Shown: positions 1-9,569, counted from the stretch's first letter. The stretch: 64,000 bases of DNA from JANYBT01 sp038211475 (GCA_038211475.1 JBBQVN010000004.1:9912-73911); one strand, 5' to 3'. A program made the numbers and translations. The notes: generated from the sequence alone by a model not told the origin.

Positions 1-458
1 GCGGGACCTCTTACCAGGGACGAATGGTTGTGATTCCGACCGGCCAGATCCTGTTTTCAGTGGCGGACGGTACCACCAAAAATGTCGCGCTCTATAACGC
101 GGCTGGCACTTACAATCCGGCTTGGGCGCCGGGGATCACCTCGGTTCCCTCCACGCTCAAGCATGGACTCACCTACACCATTAGCGGCATTCAGTTCAAC
201 GGCCTCGATGCGGGTGCAAATTACGGCGATGATGCGCAAATGAGCAGCGGTTATCCGCTGGTGCGCATCACTAACACCGGGACTGGGCATGTGTTCTATG
301 CCAAGACCCACAACCACAGCACCATGGGGGTAGCGACCGGCAACCGGACGGTGTCCACGAAATTCGATGTGCCGGTTGGCATCGAGACGGGCGCCAGCAC
401 CATTGAAGTCGTAGCCAATGGGATTCCTTCCCCGGCGGTCAGCGTTTCGGTGAACTAA
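1..458 (+). CDS. C-terminal part of a secreted kelch/galactose-oxidase-like protein (5' end outside window)
   Basis: The reading frame is open from base 3, so the gene begins before the window and the ATG at 24 is internal. The visible 152 residues read like the last blade of a kelch or galactose-oxidase-type propeller (a G-x-M-V-x-I-P-T-G-Q motif near the start), followed by an Ig-like early-set domain of the type that closes glyoxal/galactose oxidase-like proteins. The tail is rich in Thr, Ser, Gly and Val, as in secreted beta proteins. Substrate and activity cannot be judged because the catalytic propeller is missing. It ends just before a strong hairpin terminator. Confidence 0.7.
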   Translation, partial: GTSYQGRMVVIPTGQILFSVADGTTKNVALYNAAGTYNPAWAPGITSVPSTLKHGLTYTISGIQFNGLDAGANYGDDAQMSSGYPLVRITNTGTGHVFYAKTHNHSTMGVATGNRTVSTKFDVPVGIETGASTIEVVANGIPSPAVSVSVN

Positions 459-483
459 AGCTGTAACCAAAGTTGGGAAAATG

Positions 484-519
484 CGAGCCGGGTGTCCGCG
501 GACATCCGGCTCGTTTTTT
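484..519 (+). terminator. Rho-independent terminator after the kelch-like gene
   Basis: A near-perfect GC-rich inverted repeat (484-513) with a very short loop is followed directly by six T residues. It lies 26 bases after the stop at 458 and faces the convergent hemolysin III-like gene, whose stop is at 544. Confidence 0.85.
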
Positions 520-543
520 GTAACAGATTGACCACGTGATTTC

Positions 544-1200
544 TTAACCCGCGGGATGAGGTAAAACGTAGAAGTACACGGCACAGTAGTGGCAAACGCT
601 GCCGCAAATCACGAACATGTGCCAGATCGAGTGAGCATAGGGGATGCGCTTACTGGCAAAGAAGAACACGCCAGCGGTGTAGAATAAACCCCCCGCGAGC
701 AGCCACACAAAGCCGTGCCAGGGTACCAGGGCGAGCATCGGCTTGATCCCCAACACCGCCAGCCATCCCATAGCGATGTAGATGGAGGTAGAAATAATGG
801 GAAAGCGGTCAAGGGCAAGATACTTGAAGAAGATCCCACCCAGAGTGAGCGCCCACACGATGCCGAATAGCGTCCAGCCCCATCCGCCGCGCAAATTCAC
901 CAGAGTGAACGGGGTATAAGTCCCGGCGATCAACAGGTAGATGGAGGAGTGGTCAAACATGCGAAACATACGCTTGAGGCGGGGCGAACGGAATGCATGG
1001 TACAAGGTGGAAGAAGAATAGAGCAGAACAAGGGTGGCTCCATACACGCTGCTGCTGACAATGTGCCACGCCGTCCCGTGCAGGGGGGACACCGTAATCA
1101 GCGCAGCCGCACCGACCACGCTGAGCAGTAGGCCGATGCCGTGAGTGATGGCGTTTGCTGTTTCCTCGTGGCCCCCCGCGCGGGGTGGATCCTTATCCAT
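544..1200 (-). CDS. Hemolysin III / PAQR-family membrane protein
   Basis: 218 residues with about seven hydrophobic segments. It carries the hallmarks of the HlyIII/YqfA/PAQR family: E-x2-N-x3-H near residues 13-20, SSSTLYHAF with His68, D-H-S-S at 83-86, and the C-terminal H-x3-H plus C-H-Y motif around 190-204. These Asp and His residues form the buried zinc site in the family. PAQR-type bacterial proteins act in membrane homeostasis; the haemolysin name is historical and no toxin role is implied. The gene stands alone and converges on the kelch-like gene, with a hairpin between them. Confidence 0.9.
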   Translation of the reverse strand: MDKDPPRAGGHEETANAITHGIGLLLSVVGAAALITVSPLHGTAWHIVSSSVYGATLVLLYSSSTLYHAFRSPRLKRMFRMFDHSSIYLLIAGTYTPFTLVNLRGGWGWTLFGIVWALTLGGIFFKYLALDRFPIISTSIYIAMGWLAVLGIKPMLALVPWHGFVWLLAGGLFYTAGVFFFASKRIPYAHSIWHMFVICGSVCHYCAVYFYVLPHPAG

Positions 1201-1324
1201 TCATCATGGTAAACCAGAACGGCACATCACCTTATAACCAGGCGCACCAAACACGGTGAGCGGGAAAATCCAACGCGGGCTCCTGCGGCGGTAGGAAGAT
1301 CCCACCGCCGTAGCAACTCGAACC

Positions 1325-2191
1325 TTACTTCTTTTCTGCACTTTTCTTGGCCATAGGCTTCGCCATTGCGGCGGGTGGGGCGCTCCAGAACTCCGGATCC
1401 GCATCCGCCCAATCTTTGGCTGGATAGCTCATCTTCGGATTAAAACGGAAGAGCTGGGCTTCTGTGCTGTCGGTTCCCTGATTGGCTAAATCCGCCATTT
1501 TCTTCTGACCTTCTTCCCCGAGGGCCTCGTGATAACCCTTGCCATGCACTGTAGCGAAGTCGTCCTCCTCGGCTAGCGACTGCATCAAGAGGAATAAGAG
1601 ATAGTGTCCACCGGGAGACCCGGCGACGATGTGATAGACGGAGAAGTGGTCCGGCAGATTGGCCTTTTGATGGGCGGCTACGATGGCTTTGCGAGCGTCT
1701 TCGAACTGGTCTTCGTGGCCGGGCTTGACCGCAATACTGTAGACCATGAACACTTGAGTCCCTTTTACCGGGACTTCAGGGTGGTAACTAAGCTCTGGCA
1801 TGTAGCTGCAGACCACGGTTCTGATTTCGCTAAGGTACTCGCCATCTTTTGCTGCCAACGCCTCATTGGCGGCAGACAGAGTGGAGTTCTTATCCATGGC
1901 CTTGCTGTCTTTTTCCCAGGCGGCCATCGACTCGTACGGTTCGAAAAAGAGGGCGCGCGGTTCTCCGGTTAGCGAAGATGCACCAATATAGTGCATCGGC
2001 CAATTCGCCTTGGCAAACGCGCGGGGCCAGCCGGTTTCCCATTTTTCATGTGCCGCTGTTTTGCCGGGCTTTTCGACTTCCCGGATAATTACCATCACCT
2101 TGGGTGGTGTAATCATGGCTTCCGTGGCTTGTGCCAAAGCCAGAGTGCCCAGACACTGCAAGAAAACCAACAACGCGAACAATTTCTTCAT
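1325..2191 (-). CDS. Secreted protein of unknown function with two ABM-like repeats
   Basis: 288 residues. The start at 2191 is chosen because an AGGAGGA ribosome site precedes it and a clean signal peptide follows (MKKLFALLVFLQCLGTLALA, cut near residue 20-22). Two similar halves follow, each with V-K-P-G-x-E-x-x-F/W and later aromatic segments, resembling antibiotic-biosynthesis-monooxygenase or NIPSNAP-like dimeric alpha/beta barrels; this is a fold guess. The C-terminus is Ala/Lys-rich (AMAKPMAKKSAEKK). No catalytic motif is visible. The gene is divergent from the GT21 gene at 2501. Confidence 0.75.
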   Translation of the reverse strand: MKKLFALLVFLQCLGTLALAQATEAMITPPKVMVIIREVEKPGKTAAHEKWETGWPRAFAKANWPMHYIGASSLTGEPRALFFEPYESMAAWEKDSKAMDKNSTLSAANEALAAKDGEYLSEIRTVVCSYMPELSYHPEVPVKGTQVFMVYSIAVKPGHEDQFEDARKAIVAAHQKANLPDHFSVYHIVAGSPGGHYLLFLLMQSLAEEDDFATVHGKGYHEALGEEGQKKMADLANQGTDSTEAQLFRFNPKMSYPAKDWADADPEFWSAPPAAMAKPMAKKSAEKK

Positions 2192-2362
2192 GTGGTTCCT
2201 CCTTCGGATTTTGTGTTGTGAGTGCCGACGGCATCCTCCGGACGCCGGGAAGTGCCTGGGGCTTCCGCACACGCAAGCCGTTCAGGACCAAAAGTGAGGA
2301 CATGGGAACATTACGCTGAATTCGAGAAAAATCAAAATCTCGCGAACCGGCAGCGGGCAAAC

Positions 2363-2385
2363 TTGGGGCACATGTCCTGTGCCAA
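2363..2385. promoter_or_regulatory. Operator-like inverted repeat in the divergent 2192-2500 region
   Basis: TTGGGGCACA, five bases, then TGTGCCAA: an inverted repeat suited to a dimeric regulator. It sits between the secreted unknown (start 2191, minus) and the GT21 gene (start 2501, plus), about 40 bases upstream of a plausible promoter. The rest of this 309-base stretch shows no gene I can support. The regulator is unknown. Confidence 0.35.
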
Positions 2386-2424
2386 ACGGAACACTTCGGG
2401 AAACCGTGTCGGGCGGCCATAGAC

Positions 2425-2454
2425 TTGTTACTCTAAAAGATTGCTGCATAGAAT
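2425..2454 (+). promoter_or_regulatory. Candidate sigma-70-type promoter for the GT21 gene
   Basis: TTGTTA, an 18-base spacer and TAGAAT (2449-2454), about 46 bases upstream of the ATG at 2501. Matches to consensus are 4/6 and 5/6. Called by eye. Confidence 0.45.
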
Positions 2455-2500
2455 CGCCTTGGCTGTGGACCGTCCATTGGACAGCCACGGCCACAACTGA

Positions 2501-3703
2501 ATGCTGGGCTCTCTCCTCACTATCGCGAAGATCGTGGCAGGCGCAGGCACACTCGCGTCGATTGGGTACTACGTGCTGGGCGGCTGGAGCAGTTACCGGT
2601 TTCTGCATGAGGTCCGTTGGTCTCCGGAGCGTCGCAAACGCGAAAGCCGGCATTTCGGCGATGAACGGCGGCTCGCCGCCCGTCCTCCGGTCTCTGTCCT
2701 CAAGCCTCTGAAGGGCGTGGATCCGCAGATGTGGGATGGTTTTCGCAGTCACTGCGGGCAAGACTATCCGCAGTACGAAATCATTTTTGGTGTGAGTGAC
2801 GCTGCCGATCCCGCTATCGAATTAGTACAACGCCTCCAAGTCGAGTATCCCGAGCAGGAGATCCGGCTGGTTCTGTGCGATGAAGACTTGGGGGCGAACA
2901 CCAAAGTGAGCAACTTGGCGCAGATGGTCCTGGCGGCCCGGTACGAAAATCTGGTAGTCAATGACAGCGACATTCGCGTGGCGCCGGATTATCTGAAAAA
3001 GATCATGGCCGCCCTGAGCAATCCTGGGACCGGCCTGGTGACCTGTCTGTACCGCGGCGTCCCGGCAGCAACGTTGGGCTCGCACCTGGAGGCACTGGGC
3101 ATCAGCACGGACTTTGCGGTGGCAGTTCTCGCGGCCCGCCAGGTAGAAGGCGGTATCCGCTTTGGACTCGGCTCGACCCTGGCCTTGAGGCGACGAGAGT
3201 TGATCGCTATCGGCGGTTTTGAAGCCCTGGCCGATTACCTGGCGGATGACTACGAACTCGGCGCTCGCATCGCCGGCATGGGGCGACGGATTGTGCTGTC
3301 GCCGGTGATAGTCGAAACTTTTCTTCCGGCGTATTCGTTTCGCCAGTATTTTGCCCACCAACTGCGCTGGGCGCGCACAGTGCGGGACGCGCGTCCGTGG
3401 GGATACCTGGGGCTGCTACTGACATTTGGCCTGCCATGGGCCACACTGCTGCTGCTCTTGTCCTGGGGAGACCCGTGGGCTTGGGCGCTTCTAGGGTTCA
3501 CTGCGGTTGCGCGGCTTGCGGTTGCGCTCGCAGTGGGCGTCGGAGTACTAGGAGAGGAACGCCTGCCGCGGGATCTTCTGCTCTTGCCGCTGCGGGATTT
3601 CGCCGCGGTGGCGATCTGGGCCGCCGGCTTGGCTGGTCACACAGTGGAGTGGCGGGGCAGCCACTTTTCGCTAAAGAATGGGCGGCTGGTTCGGATCGCC
3701 TAG
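2501..3703 (+). CDS. GT21-type glycosyltransferase (ceramide-glucosyltransferase/HpnI-like)
   Basis: 400 residues. An N-terminal membrane segment is followed by a GT-A domain with the GT21 signature: G-V-S-D (D1), N-D-S-D (D2), D-D-Y-E-L-G (D3) and the Q-L-R-W form of (Q/R)xxRW. Several C-terminal hydrophobic helices follow. Relatives transfer a sugar to a membrane lipid: ceramide in eukaryotes, or a hopanoid for bacterial HpnI. No other hopanoid gene is in the window, so the acceptor is open. The 3' end overlaps by 33 bases the 3' end of a paralogous gene on the other strand, with which it shares the string GLVTCLYRGVP. Confidence 0.85.
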   Translation: MLGSLLTIAKIVAGAGTLASIGYYVLGGWSSYRFLHEVRWSPERRKRESRHFGDERRLAARPPVSVLKPLKGVDPQMWDGFRSHCGQDYPQYEIIFGVSDAADPAIELVQRLQVEYPEQEIRLVLCDEDLGANTKVSNLAQMVLAARYENLVVNDSDIRVAPDYLKKIMAALSNPGTGLVTCLYRGVPAATLGSHLEALGISTDFAVAVLAARQVEGGIRFGLGSTLALRRRELIAIGGFEALADYLADDYELGARIAGMGRRIVLSPVIVETFLPAYSFRQYFAHQLRWARTVRDARPWGYLGLLLTFGLPWATLLLLLSWGDPWAWALLGFTAVARLAVALAVGVGVLGEERLPRDLLLLPLRDFAAVAIWAAGLAGHTVEWRGSHFSLKNGRLVRIA

Positions 3704-4966
3704 CAAGGGATCGGCTGCTGCGCTCGAAATGGCACGGTGCAAGGGGCGGATTCGGCCGCCTTTTTGGAATACATAAGTCTCTCCGCGCCAGGCAAAATTG
3801 CGCGTCGCATAAGAACCCACCCAGGTAAAAAAGCCCAACAAGTCGCGCACTGGATAGAGCCAGCAGAATTGCAGCGAGCGAGCATCACGAAGCGTTGTCC
3901 AACCCACAGCAGCGGCCTGCACCATGCGATTGAGCAGGGCAAAGGCGAACAGCCCTAGACCCAACCAAGGGCGACCCAAGCTCGCAGCTGCCCCCAACCC
4001 CAGCAGGCCAAAGGGAATCGCGTAGGTCAATCCGGTGCCAAGGTGACCGGCGGGCCGGGAATTTCGAGTACTCTGCATCCAGCGCAACTGGTCGCCGAAA
4101 GTCTCGCGAAACGAGCGCGGGATCAACACATGCTCCACCACGTAGTGTGAAAGAGCGACATGATATCCCGCCGCCCAGATGCGATTGCCCAACTCGAAGT
4201 CGTCGGAATAGTAGTTCGCGGTGGCGGCTATGCCTCCTGTCGCGGCGAGAGAATCTTTGCGGACCGCCATCACGGGGCCTAGGGCGAATCGCATACCTTC
4301 CAACATGTCAGCGACCAACACGCCGGAAGACATCTCGATCGTCATGCCCAGAGCTTCCAGCAGCGACCAGGAACCCGCATCGGGCACTCCGCGATAGAGG
4401 CAGGTGACCAAGCCCGTCCTGGAATCGAGCAACGGCGGCACCACGTTACGCATGAAATCCGGCGAGACATGCACGTCACTATCGCTGATGATGAGGTACT
4501 CGCTGGAAGCTGTGGCAATCATCTTGTCCAGCGAGAAAACTTTGGCGTTGGGCCACGTCGGCACGCCAGAGAAAACAATCCGCGACGGTATGTGGGGATA
4601 ACGCCGGCCGATCTCTTCAACCACTGGGACGGCGGCATTCCCCGGGTCGCGGACGCCGAAGATGATTTCGAACTTTGGATAGTCTTGCTGGAAGAAGCTT
4701 TCCAGGTTTTCGCGCAGGCGAGGCTCGGCTCCATGGACCGGCTTTAAAATGCTCACTGGGGGTAGCGCCAGCGCCGTCTGTAAAGTCACCTTCAGGGCAT
4801 GACGAATGCGTCCGCGATGCCGCGCTGACGCCACTATCGCCAGCACCAGGTAGATCGCGGAGGTAACGGTGCCTATCAGTGCCACTACCAAAAATGCTAA
4901 TGCCACGGACCGATCCCCGGTCCAGTTCACGAATGCTTCAACACACGGGATTGGAGTTAGACACAT
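3671..4966 (-). CDS. Second GT21-type glycosyltransferase, paralogue of its convergent neighbour
   Basis: 431 residues from the ATG at 4966; a longer frame exists but would overlap the upstream GT39 gene. The order is an N-terminal membrane helix, P-V-S-I-L-K-P, D1 in G-V-R-D, D2 in S-D-S-D, D3 in D-D-F-E-L-G, Q-L-R-W, then C-terminal membrane helices. The match to the gene at 2501 is clear, but several positions differ, so donor or acceptor may differ. It follows the GT4 and GT39 genes on the same strand with a 43-base gap and is probably cotranscribed, pointing to a shared surface glycolipid or glycan pathway. Confidence 0.85.
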   Translation of the reverse strand: MCLTPIPCVEAFVNWTGDRSVALAFLVVALIGTVTSAIYLVLAIVASARHRGRIRHALKVTLQTALALPPVSILKPVHGAEPRLRENLESFFQQDYPKFEIIFGVRDPGNAAVPVVEEIGRRYPHIPSRIVFSGVPTWPNAKVFSLDKMIATASSEYLIISDSDVHVSPDFMRNVVPPLLDSRTGLVTCLYRGVPDAGSWSLLEALGMTIEMSSGVLVADMLEGMRFALGPVMAVRKDSLAATGGIAATANYYSDDFELGNRIWAAGYHVALSHYVVEHVLIPRSFRETFGDQLRWMQSTRNSRPAGHLGTGLTYAIPFGLLGLGAAASLGRPWLGLGLFAFALLNRMVQAAAVGWTTLRDARSLQFCWLYPVRDLLGFFTWVGSYATRNFAWRGETYVFQKGGRIRPLHRAISSAAADPLLGDPNQPPIL

Positions 4967-5009
4967 AGCCGCTTGGCGGGTGAATTCAGGTGGAGGCCGT
5001 GAGTGATCG

Positions 5010-6863
5010 CTAGTTCTCCAAAGGGTGGTTGCAGAAGATAAACTTCCCCCCACTATGCGCGACCAGATAGCGTGGAGCGCCTTGCAACGACGCTGGATCC
5101 GCTTGGTCGGTCCACAGGAACACCCGAGCGGAGCCGGCCCACAGAGTATCAAAAGACGCCTGCGTTTCCCAAATATGCGGTGCGTCGGGGAAGCGCGAGC
5201 CGTACCACAAATTCGAACTGGGCTCGTGCAACACGAGTAAGTGCTGGCCGGTATAGATGTTCAGCGACGAGGCCGTAGTGTACTCGCCGCCCACTACTAT
5301 CAGGTCTCCTGGGCGGTAGCGCTGCTCAATGGCTTGAGCAAGCATCTTGGAGGAAAGAATCGGATTGAACGTCACATAGGCCGCATGAACGCACGTCAAG
5401 ACCACCACCATCATCAGGATCAAAGAAGCGTTGCCCGCGGCAGGACGACCTTGGCGGCGAAACAGCCAATTGGCGGCCGTTCCCAACAGAAACGCCAGCG
5501 AAAAACCCAACAAGGGAAAGCGGAATGCGCCCAGTGACTGCGGTGTGAGATCCAAAAAGTGACCGAACGACAGCGCGTAATCCTGCGGGTTGCGTTTCAA
5601 AAGGTCCGCCAGATCAGTACCGGGTGCAGGCGTTTTGGAAACAGAAAGAAAAAATACTCCGGCTGCAAAGATCGCGATGCCTATGGTGAACAACACTGCT
5701 GACGCGATGCGCCCGGCGCGCCGTTCCGCGCTGCCGGCTGACGATTCCGACTCCACCTGCAGCCATCCCCCCATCAGCAACGCCAAAGCGGGTACGGCGG
5801 GAATCGTGTAATACTCCTGGCGCGTGGAGAAGCTGAAGAAGACCACAATCACTAGCGCCCATAGAGCAAACAGCAGAGTGGCGCGCTGCGAGCGGTCGAG
5901 TCGCGATCGTAATTCCCTCCAACGTACCGGAACTTTCTTCAGCGCTGCGGGCAGGAACGTAACCCAAGGCACGACCCACACCATCAGCAATACCCAGAAC
6001 AACACTAGTGGGACGGTGTCGTAGTCGCGAGGCACTCGCTTATTCAGGTAGCGTAGCCAGTGTTCGTTCACAAAATAGAACCACAAAAATCCGCGTACTA
6101 CCCCCTGGTCTGGATTGCGGAGTGCAGCCAGAACATGCCAAGGCGCGCCCACTGCGAAAAACACCATCAGGCTAGACAAAGGCCGCAGCTTCAGCAGGTG
6201 GCGAAGATTGCCGGTCAGGATGAGATACAACCCAATCACGGCCGCGGGAAACACCAAGCCGATCAAACCTTTGGTGAGAGCGTTGAGGGCGCAGGCCGCC
6301 GCTAACCCCCAACACGTCAAGCGGGAAGGGGCGCCCTCTTCCAGCGAGATTAAAAAGAAGAAGAAGGTGACCGCCAGCCACAAGCCCACCAGAATGTCGG
6401 GAATCAAGAAACGGGTGAAGATGTACACTCCCACCGATGTGGCGAGTACAACTCCCGAATACAAGCCAGCGGCTTCTCCATAGGCGTAGCGACCGAGACG
6501 CCAGGTAACCAGCAATGTCGCCAACACTCCCAACATGAGGGACAGCCGGGACGACCAGTCGGAGACGCCAAACAGAGAGTAGCTTGCAGCCACTCCCCAA
6601 TACATGAGAGGAGCCTTTTCCAGGTAGCGGACGCCATTGATGTAGAGGGTTACCCAATCATGCCGCAGAACCATCTCGCGTGCGGCTTCGGCATGGATTG
6701 AATCGGCATCGTCCAGCAGGGCGGGCGAGAAGATGCCGGCAAAATAAATCACCAGCCAAAGCGCTCCGATAATGACCCAGGGCCAAGGTCCACGGGAAAA
6801 CCTGGGGGGCGTCAAATGCTCCGCATTGGGCAGGCGCTGGCCGGGCGCAGAGGTAGGATTCAT
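5010..6863 (-). CDS. ArnT-like GT39 family membrane glycosyltransferase
   Basis: 617 residues with about 11-13 membrane helices. The first outer loop has the acidic motif L-L-D-D-A-D (residues 49-54), followed by E-A-A-R-E-M and Y-L-E-K-A-P-L-M-Y-W (80-89). These match the ArnT/PMT superfamily, which uses polyprenyl-phosphate sugars on the periplasmic side; ArnT adds aminoarabinose to lipid A. The acceptor here is unknown. A soluble C-terminal domain starts near residue 500. The start lies 12 bases after the stop of the GT4 gene, so the two are almost certainly one transcript, with the GT21 gene downstream. Confidence 0.85.
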   Translation of the reverse strand: MNPTSAPGQRLPNAEHLTPPRFSRGPWPWVIIGALWLVIYFAGIFSPALLDDADSIHAEAAREMVLRHDWVTLYINGVRYLEKAPLMYWGVAASYSLFGVSDWSSRLSLMLGVLATLLVTWRLGRYAYGEAAGLYSGVVLATSVGVYIFTRFLIPDILVGLWLAVTFFFFLISLEEGAPSRLTCWGLAAACALNALTKGLIGLVFPAAVIGLYLILTGNLRHLLKLRPLSSLMVFFAVGAPWHVLAALRNPDQGVVRGFLWFYFVNEHWLRYLNKRVPRDYDTVPLVLFWVLLMVWVVPWVTFLPAALKKVPVRWRELRSRLDRSQRATLLFALWALVIVVFFSFSTRQEYYTIPAVPALALLMGGWLQVESESSAGSAERRAGRIASAVLFTIGIAIFAAGVFFLSVSKTPAPGTDLADLLKRNPQDYALSFGHFLDLTPQSLGAFRFPLLGFSLAFLLGTAANWLFRRQGRPAAGNASLILMMVVVLTCVHAAYVTFNPILSSKMLAQAIEQRYRPGDLIVVGGEYTTASSLNIYTGQHLLVLHEPSSNLWYGSRFPDAPHIWETQASFDTLWAGSARVFLWTDQADPASLQGAPRYLVAHSGGKFIFCNHPLEN

Positions 6864-6875
6864 GCGGGAATTCGA

Positions 6876-8045
6876 TTATACCGGAGCCGCCCGACCACGC
6901 CGTGCCCGCCCCGACTGGCCAGCCACCTCGCGGTATACCTCAAGGATGCGTCCGACCGAACTGGGCCAGGAAAAGCGCTGCACCTGCGCATATCCGCGCT
7001 GTTTCAGTTTTTCCCGCAAGGGACGATCCAGCAGCGTGCGCTGCAAAGCCCGCATGATGTCGAAAACATTTTCCGGGTTCACCAACACCGCGGCGTTGCC
7101 GGTCACCTCAGGCAAGCTCGACGAGTTGGAAGTAACTACCGGTGTGCCGTGCGCCATCGCCTCCAGCGGCGGCAGGCCGAAGCCCTCATGCAGCGAAGGA
7201 AAAACAAATACTTTGGCGGCGTCATAGAAGATGCGAAGCACGTCGATGGGAACAAAGCCCAGAAACCGCACATCGTTCTGCACATCCCCCCGCACCACTG
7301 CCCGCCGCAGGTCCTGGTGGCTGCTCAAGTCGTCGCCGATGATGATGAGTTTCAAGTCGTCGAACTTTGCGTCTTTCTTCAATTCGGCTTTGAGCACGGA
7401 GAACGCCTCGATGATCCGCACCAGGTTCTTGTGGGGACTGATGGCGCCCGCGTATAGCAAAAAAGGAGTGTTGACTTGATACCGCTCGGCAATAGACTCG
7501 CACTCCGCCTTGCTGGCGTGCCCGGAAAGGAAGCGCTCGTCGATGGCATTGTAGATAACCTCAATTCGCGACGGCGGTATCTTAAACAGGCTTTCCAGTT
7601 CGCTTTTGGTGAACTGCGATACCGCCAGAATGCGTGCGGACTTATGCAGCGCACGGCTGGTCAGGCGGAAATTTACCTTGCGGCGAGGCGCGGAGCGAGG
7701 AGATTCGCGCGACATTTGCGAGAGAACGTCGTGCACCGTCATCACGTAAGGACACGGCAACGCCAGTGGCGCCCAGCTTAGGTGAGGGATGTGAACTACG
7801 TCGCAGCCAGTCTGGCGAACGATGGATCGCAACTCGAAATGGCCCTTGAGCGTGTTGTCGGCAAAAGGCAGCGCCGCAGACGTAAAGTTCGGGAAGACGG
7901 AAGTGAATTCGCGGGACTTCTCCGGCGATCCGATCAAGACATACTGATTCTCTTCGTCCAGCCGGCCCAGCGTTCGCACGACGTTGCGCAGATAGGTGCC
8001 TACGCCGAATTCCGTCAGGCGACGGATGTCGATGCCAACCTTCAC
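6876..8045 (-). CDS. GT4-family (GT-B fold) glycosyltransferase
   Basis: 389 residues. The N-terminal Rossmann half opens with MKVGIDIRRL and G-V-G-T-Y; the donor-binding half has L-L-Y-A-G-A-I-S-P-H-K-N, then R-F-L-G-F-V, and the E-x7-E motif EGFGLPPLE near residue 286. This is the retaining GT4 layout of mannosyl- or glucosyltransferases that act on cytoplasmic precursors. The C-terminus is Arg-rich. It is the first gene of the minus-strand GT4-GT39-GT21 set; glyA lies 111 bases upstream on the same strand. Confidence 0.9.
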   Translation of the reverse strand: MKVGIDIRRLTEFGVGTYLRNVVRTLGRLDEENQYVLIGSPEKSREFTSVFPNFTSAALPFADNTLKGHFELRSIVRQTGCDVVHIPHLSWAPLALPCPYVMTVHDVLSQMSRESPRSAPRRKVNFRLTSRALHKSARILAVSQFTKSELESLFKIPPSRIEVIYNAIDERFLSGHASKAECESIAERYQVNTPFLLYAGAISPHKNLVRIIEAFSVLKAELKKDAKFDDLKLIIIGDDLSSHQDLRRAVVRGDVQNDVRFLGFVPIDVLRIFYDAAKVFVFPSLHEGFGLPPLEAMAHGTPVVTSNSSSLPEVTGNAAVLVNPENVFDIMRALQRTLLDRPLREKLKQRGYAQVQRFSWPSSVGRILEVYREVAGQSGRARRGRAAPV

Positions 8046-8156
8046 GGGATGATTTAATCACACTTGCAAGTTAGGAGCGATGTACTGTGGGCCGCGAGCC
8101 AGCGATTGCTTATGCGATCGAATGTGCTTCCTCTGCCGAGACCTGGCACTCGGACG

Positions 8157-9440
8157 TTATACTCGCACTTCTGCCCGCGCCCGGCGCGCCGCGTACAGCG
8201 GAAAACGCTCCGCCATCTCCAGTACCTGCCGCCGGATCTTGCCTAGCCGCGTCGCGTCAGTGCGGTTATGCAACGCTTCTGAGATCCACAAGCCGACCTG
8301 TCGCATTTCCGCTTCCTTCATGCCGCGTGTGGTCAGCGCGGGAGTTCCCAAACGGATACCGCTGGGTTTCATCGGTGGATTCGTGTCGAACGGGATCGCG
8401 TTCTTATTCACTGTGATGCCCGCCTCGCCCAGCGCTTTTTCGGCTTCGCTACCCAACATGCCTTGGGAGAACACGTCTACCAGCATGACATGGGTATCGG
8501 TGCCGCCCGAAATCATGCGGAAGCCTTCCGCTGCCAAGGCTGCGGCCAGCACCTTTGCGTTGGCGACAATCTGACGGGCGTACTCGCGGAATTCGGGCCG
8601 CGAAGCTTCCAGAAAGGCAACCGCCTTTGCGGCCATCACATGCACCAGCGGGCCGCCCTGTATGCCGGGGAACACGTTCTTATCAATTGCTGCCGCAAAC
8701 TCCTGGCGGCTCAGAATCATGCCCGCCCGCGGCCCGCGCAGCGTCTTATGCGTAGTAGAGGTTACGATGTGCGCGTGCGGCACCGGCGAGGGATGCGCCC
8801 CGCCTGCCACCAGTCCGGCGAAGTGCGCCATATCCACCAGATACAGCGCGCCCACTTTGTCGGCAATCTGCCTCATGCGGGCGAAATCGATGATGCGGGG
8901 ATAGGCGCTGCCGCCGCCGATAATCAGTTTCGGCTTGTGCTCCACTGCCAGCCGCTCCATCTCGTCGTAGTCAATGGTTTCGGTTTCTTTGGTGACGGCA
9001 TAGGGGACAATCTTGTAGGTCTTGCCCGAAAAATTCAGGTGATGGCCGTGGGTCAAGTGGCCGCCATGCGCCAGGTTCAGGCCCATGACGGTATCGCCCG
9101 GCTGCAGCACCGCAAAGTACGCCGCCATGTTGGCTTGCGATCCGGCATGCGGCTGCACGTTGGCGTGCTCCGCGTCAAACAACTTGCAGGCGCGCTCGCG
9201 AGCCAAGCTCTCTACCACGTCGGCGAACTCACAACCGCCGTAGTAGCGCTTACCAGGATAGCCTTCCGCGTACTTGTTGGTGAACACTGACCCGGTCGCC
9301 TCTAGCACGGCCTCGCTGACAAAGTTCTCTGAAGCGATGAGCTCCAATCCTTCATGCTGGCGGCTGGCTTCATGGTCGATGGCAGCTGCGATTGCGGGAT
9401 CAATTTCGGATAGCGGGCGGAACATGGCGGAATTGGGCAT
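8157..9440 (-). CDS. glyA: Serine hydroxymethyltransferase
   Basis: 427 residues, the normal length. It interconverts serine plus tetrahydrofolate with glycine plus methylene-tetrahydrofolate in the cytoplasm. Visible marks: L-I-A-S-E-N-F (residues 34-40), Y-A-E-G-Y-P-G-K-R-Y-Y-G-G-C, L-V-D-M-A-H-F-A-G-L, and the PLP lysine Lys232 in S-T-T-H-K-T-L-R-G-P-R. The C-terminus ends in an Arg-rich RRARAEVRV, a little longer than usual. The start used gives MPNSAMFRPL; MFRPL six codons on is an alternative. It reads towards the glycosyltransferase set. Confidence 0.97.
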   Translation of the reverse strand: MPNSAMFRPLSEIDPAIAAAIDHEASRQHEGLELIASENFVSEAVLEATGSVFTNKYAEGYPGKRYYGGCEFADVVESLARERACKLFDAEHANVQPHAGSQANMAAYFAVLQPGDTVMGLNLAHGGHLTHGHHLNFSGKTYKIVPYAVTKETETIDYDEMERLAVEHKPKLIIGGGSAYPRIIDFARMRQIADKVGALYLVDMAHFAGLVAGGAHPSPVPHAHIVTSTTHKTLRGPRAGMILSRQEFAAAIDKNVFPGIQGGPLVHVMAAKAVAFLEASRPEFREYARQIVANAKVLAAALAAEGFRMISGGTDTHVMLVDVFSQGMLGSEAEKALGEAGITVNKNAIPFDTNPPMKPSGIRLGTPALTTRGMKEAEMRQVGLWISEALHNRTDATRLGKIRRQVLEMAERFPLYAARRARAEVRV

Positions 9441-9569
9441 ATTGGGTACCGAAGCCTATTTTACTGTGGCGCGTAGGGTCCTGTCCGTGAAGAGGTTGTA
9501 AGCGAGGTCATTGCGATTGATTTCTGACTGCCCCCAAAAATCCAGGACTGCAGACGTTACTCAGCCCCG

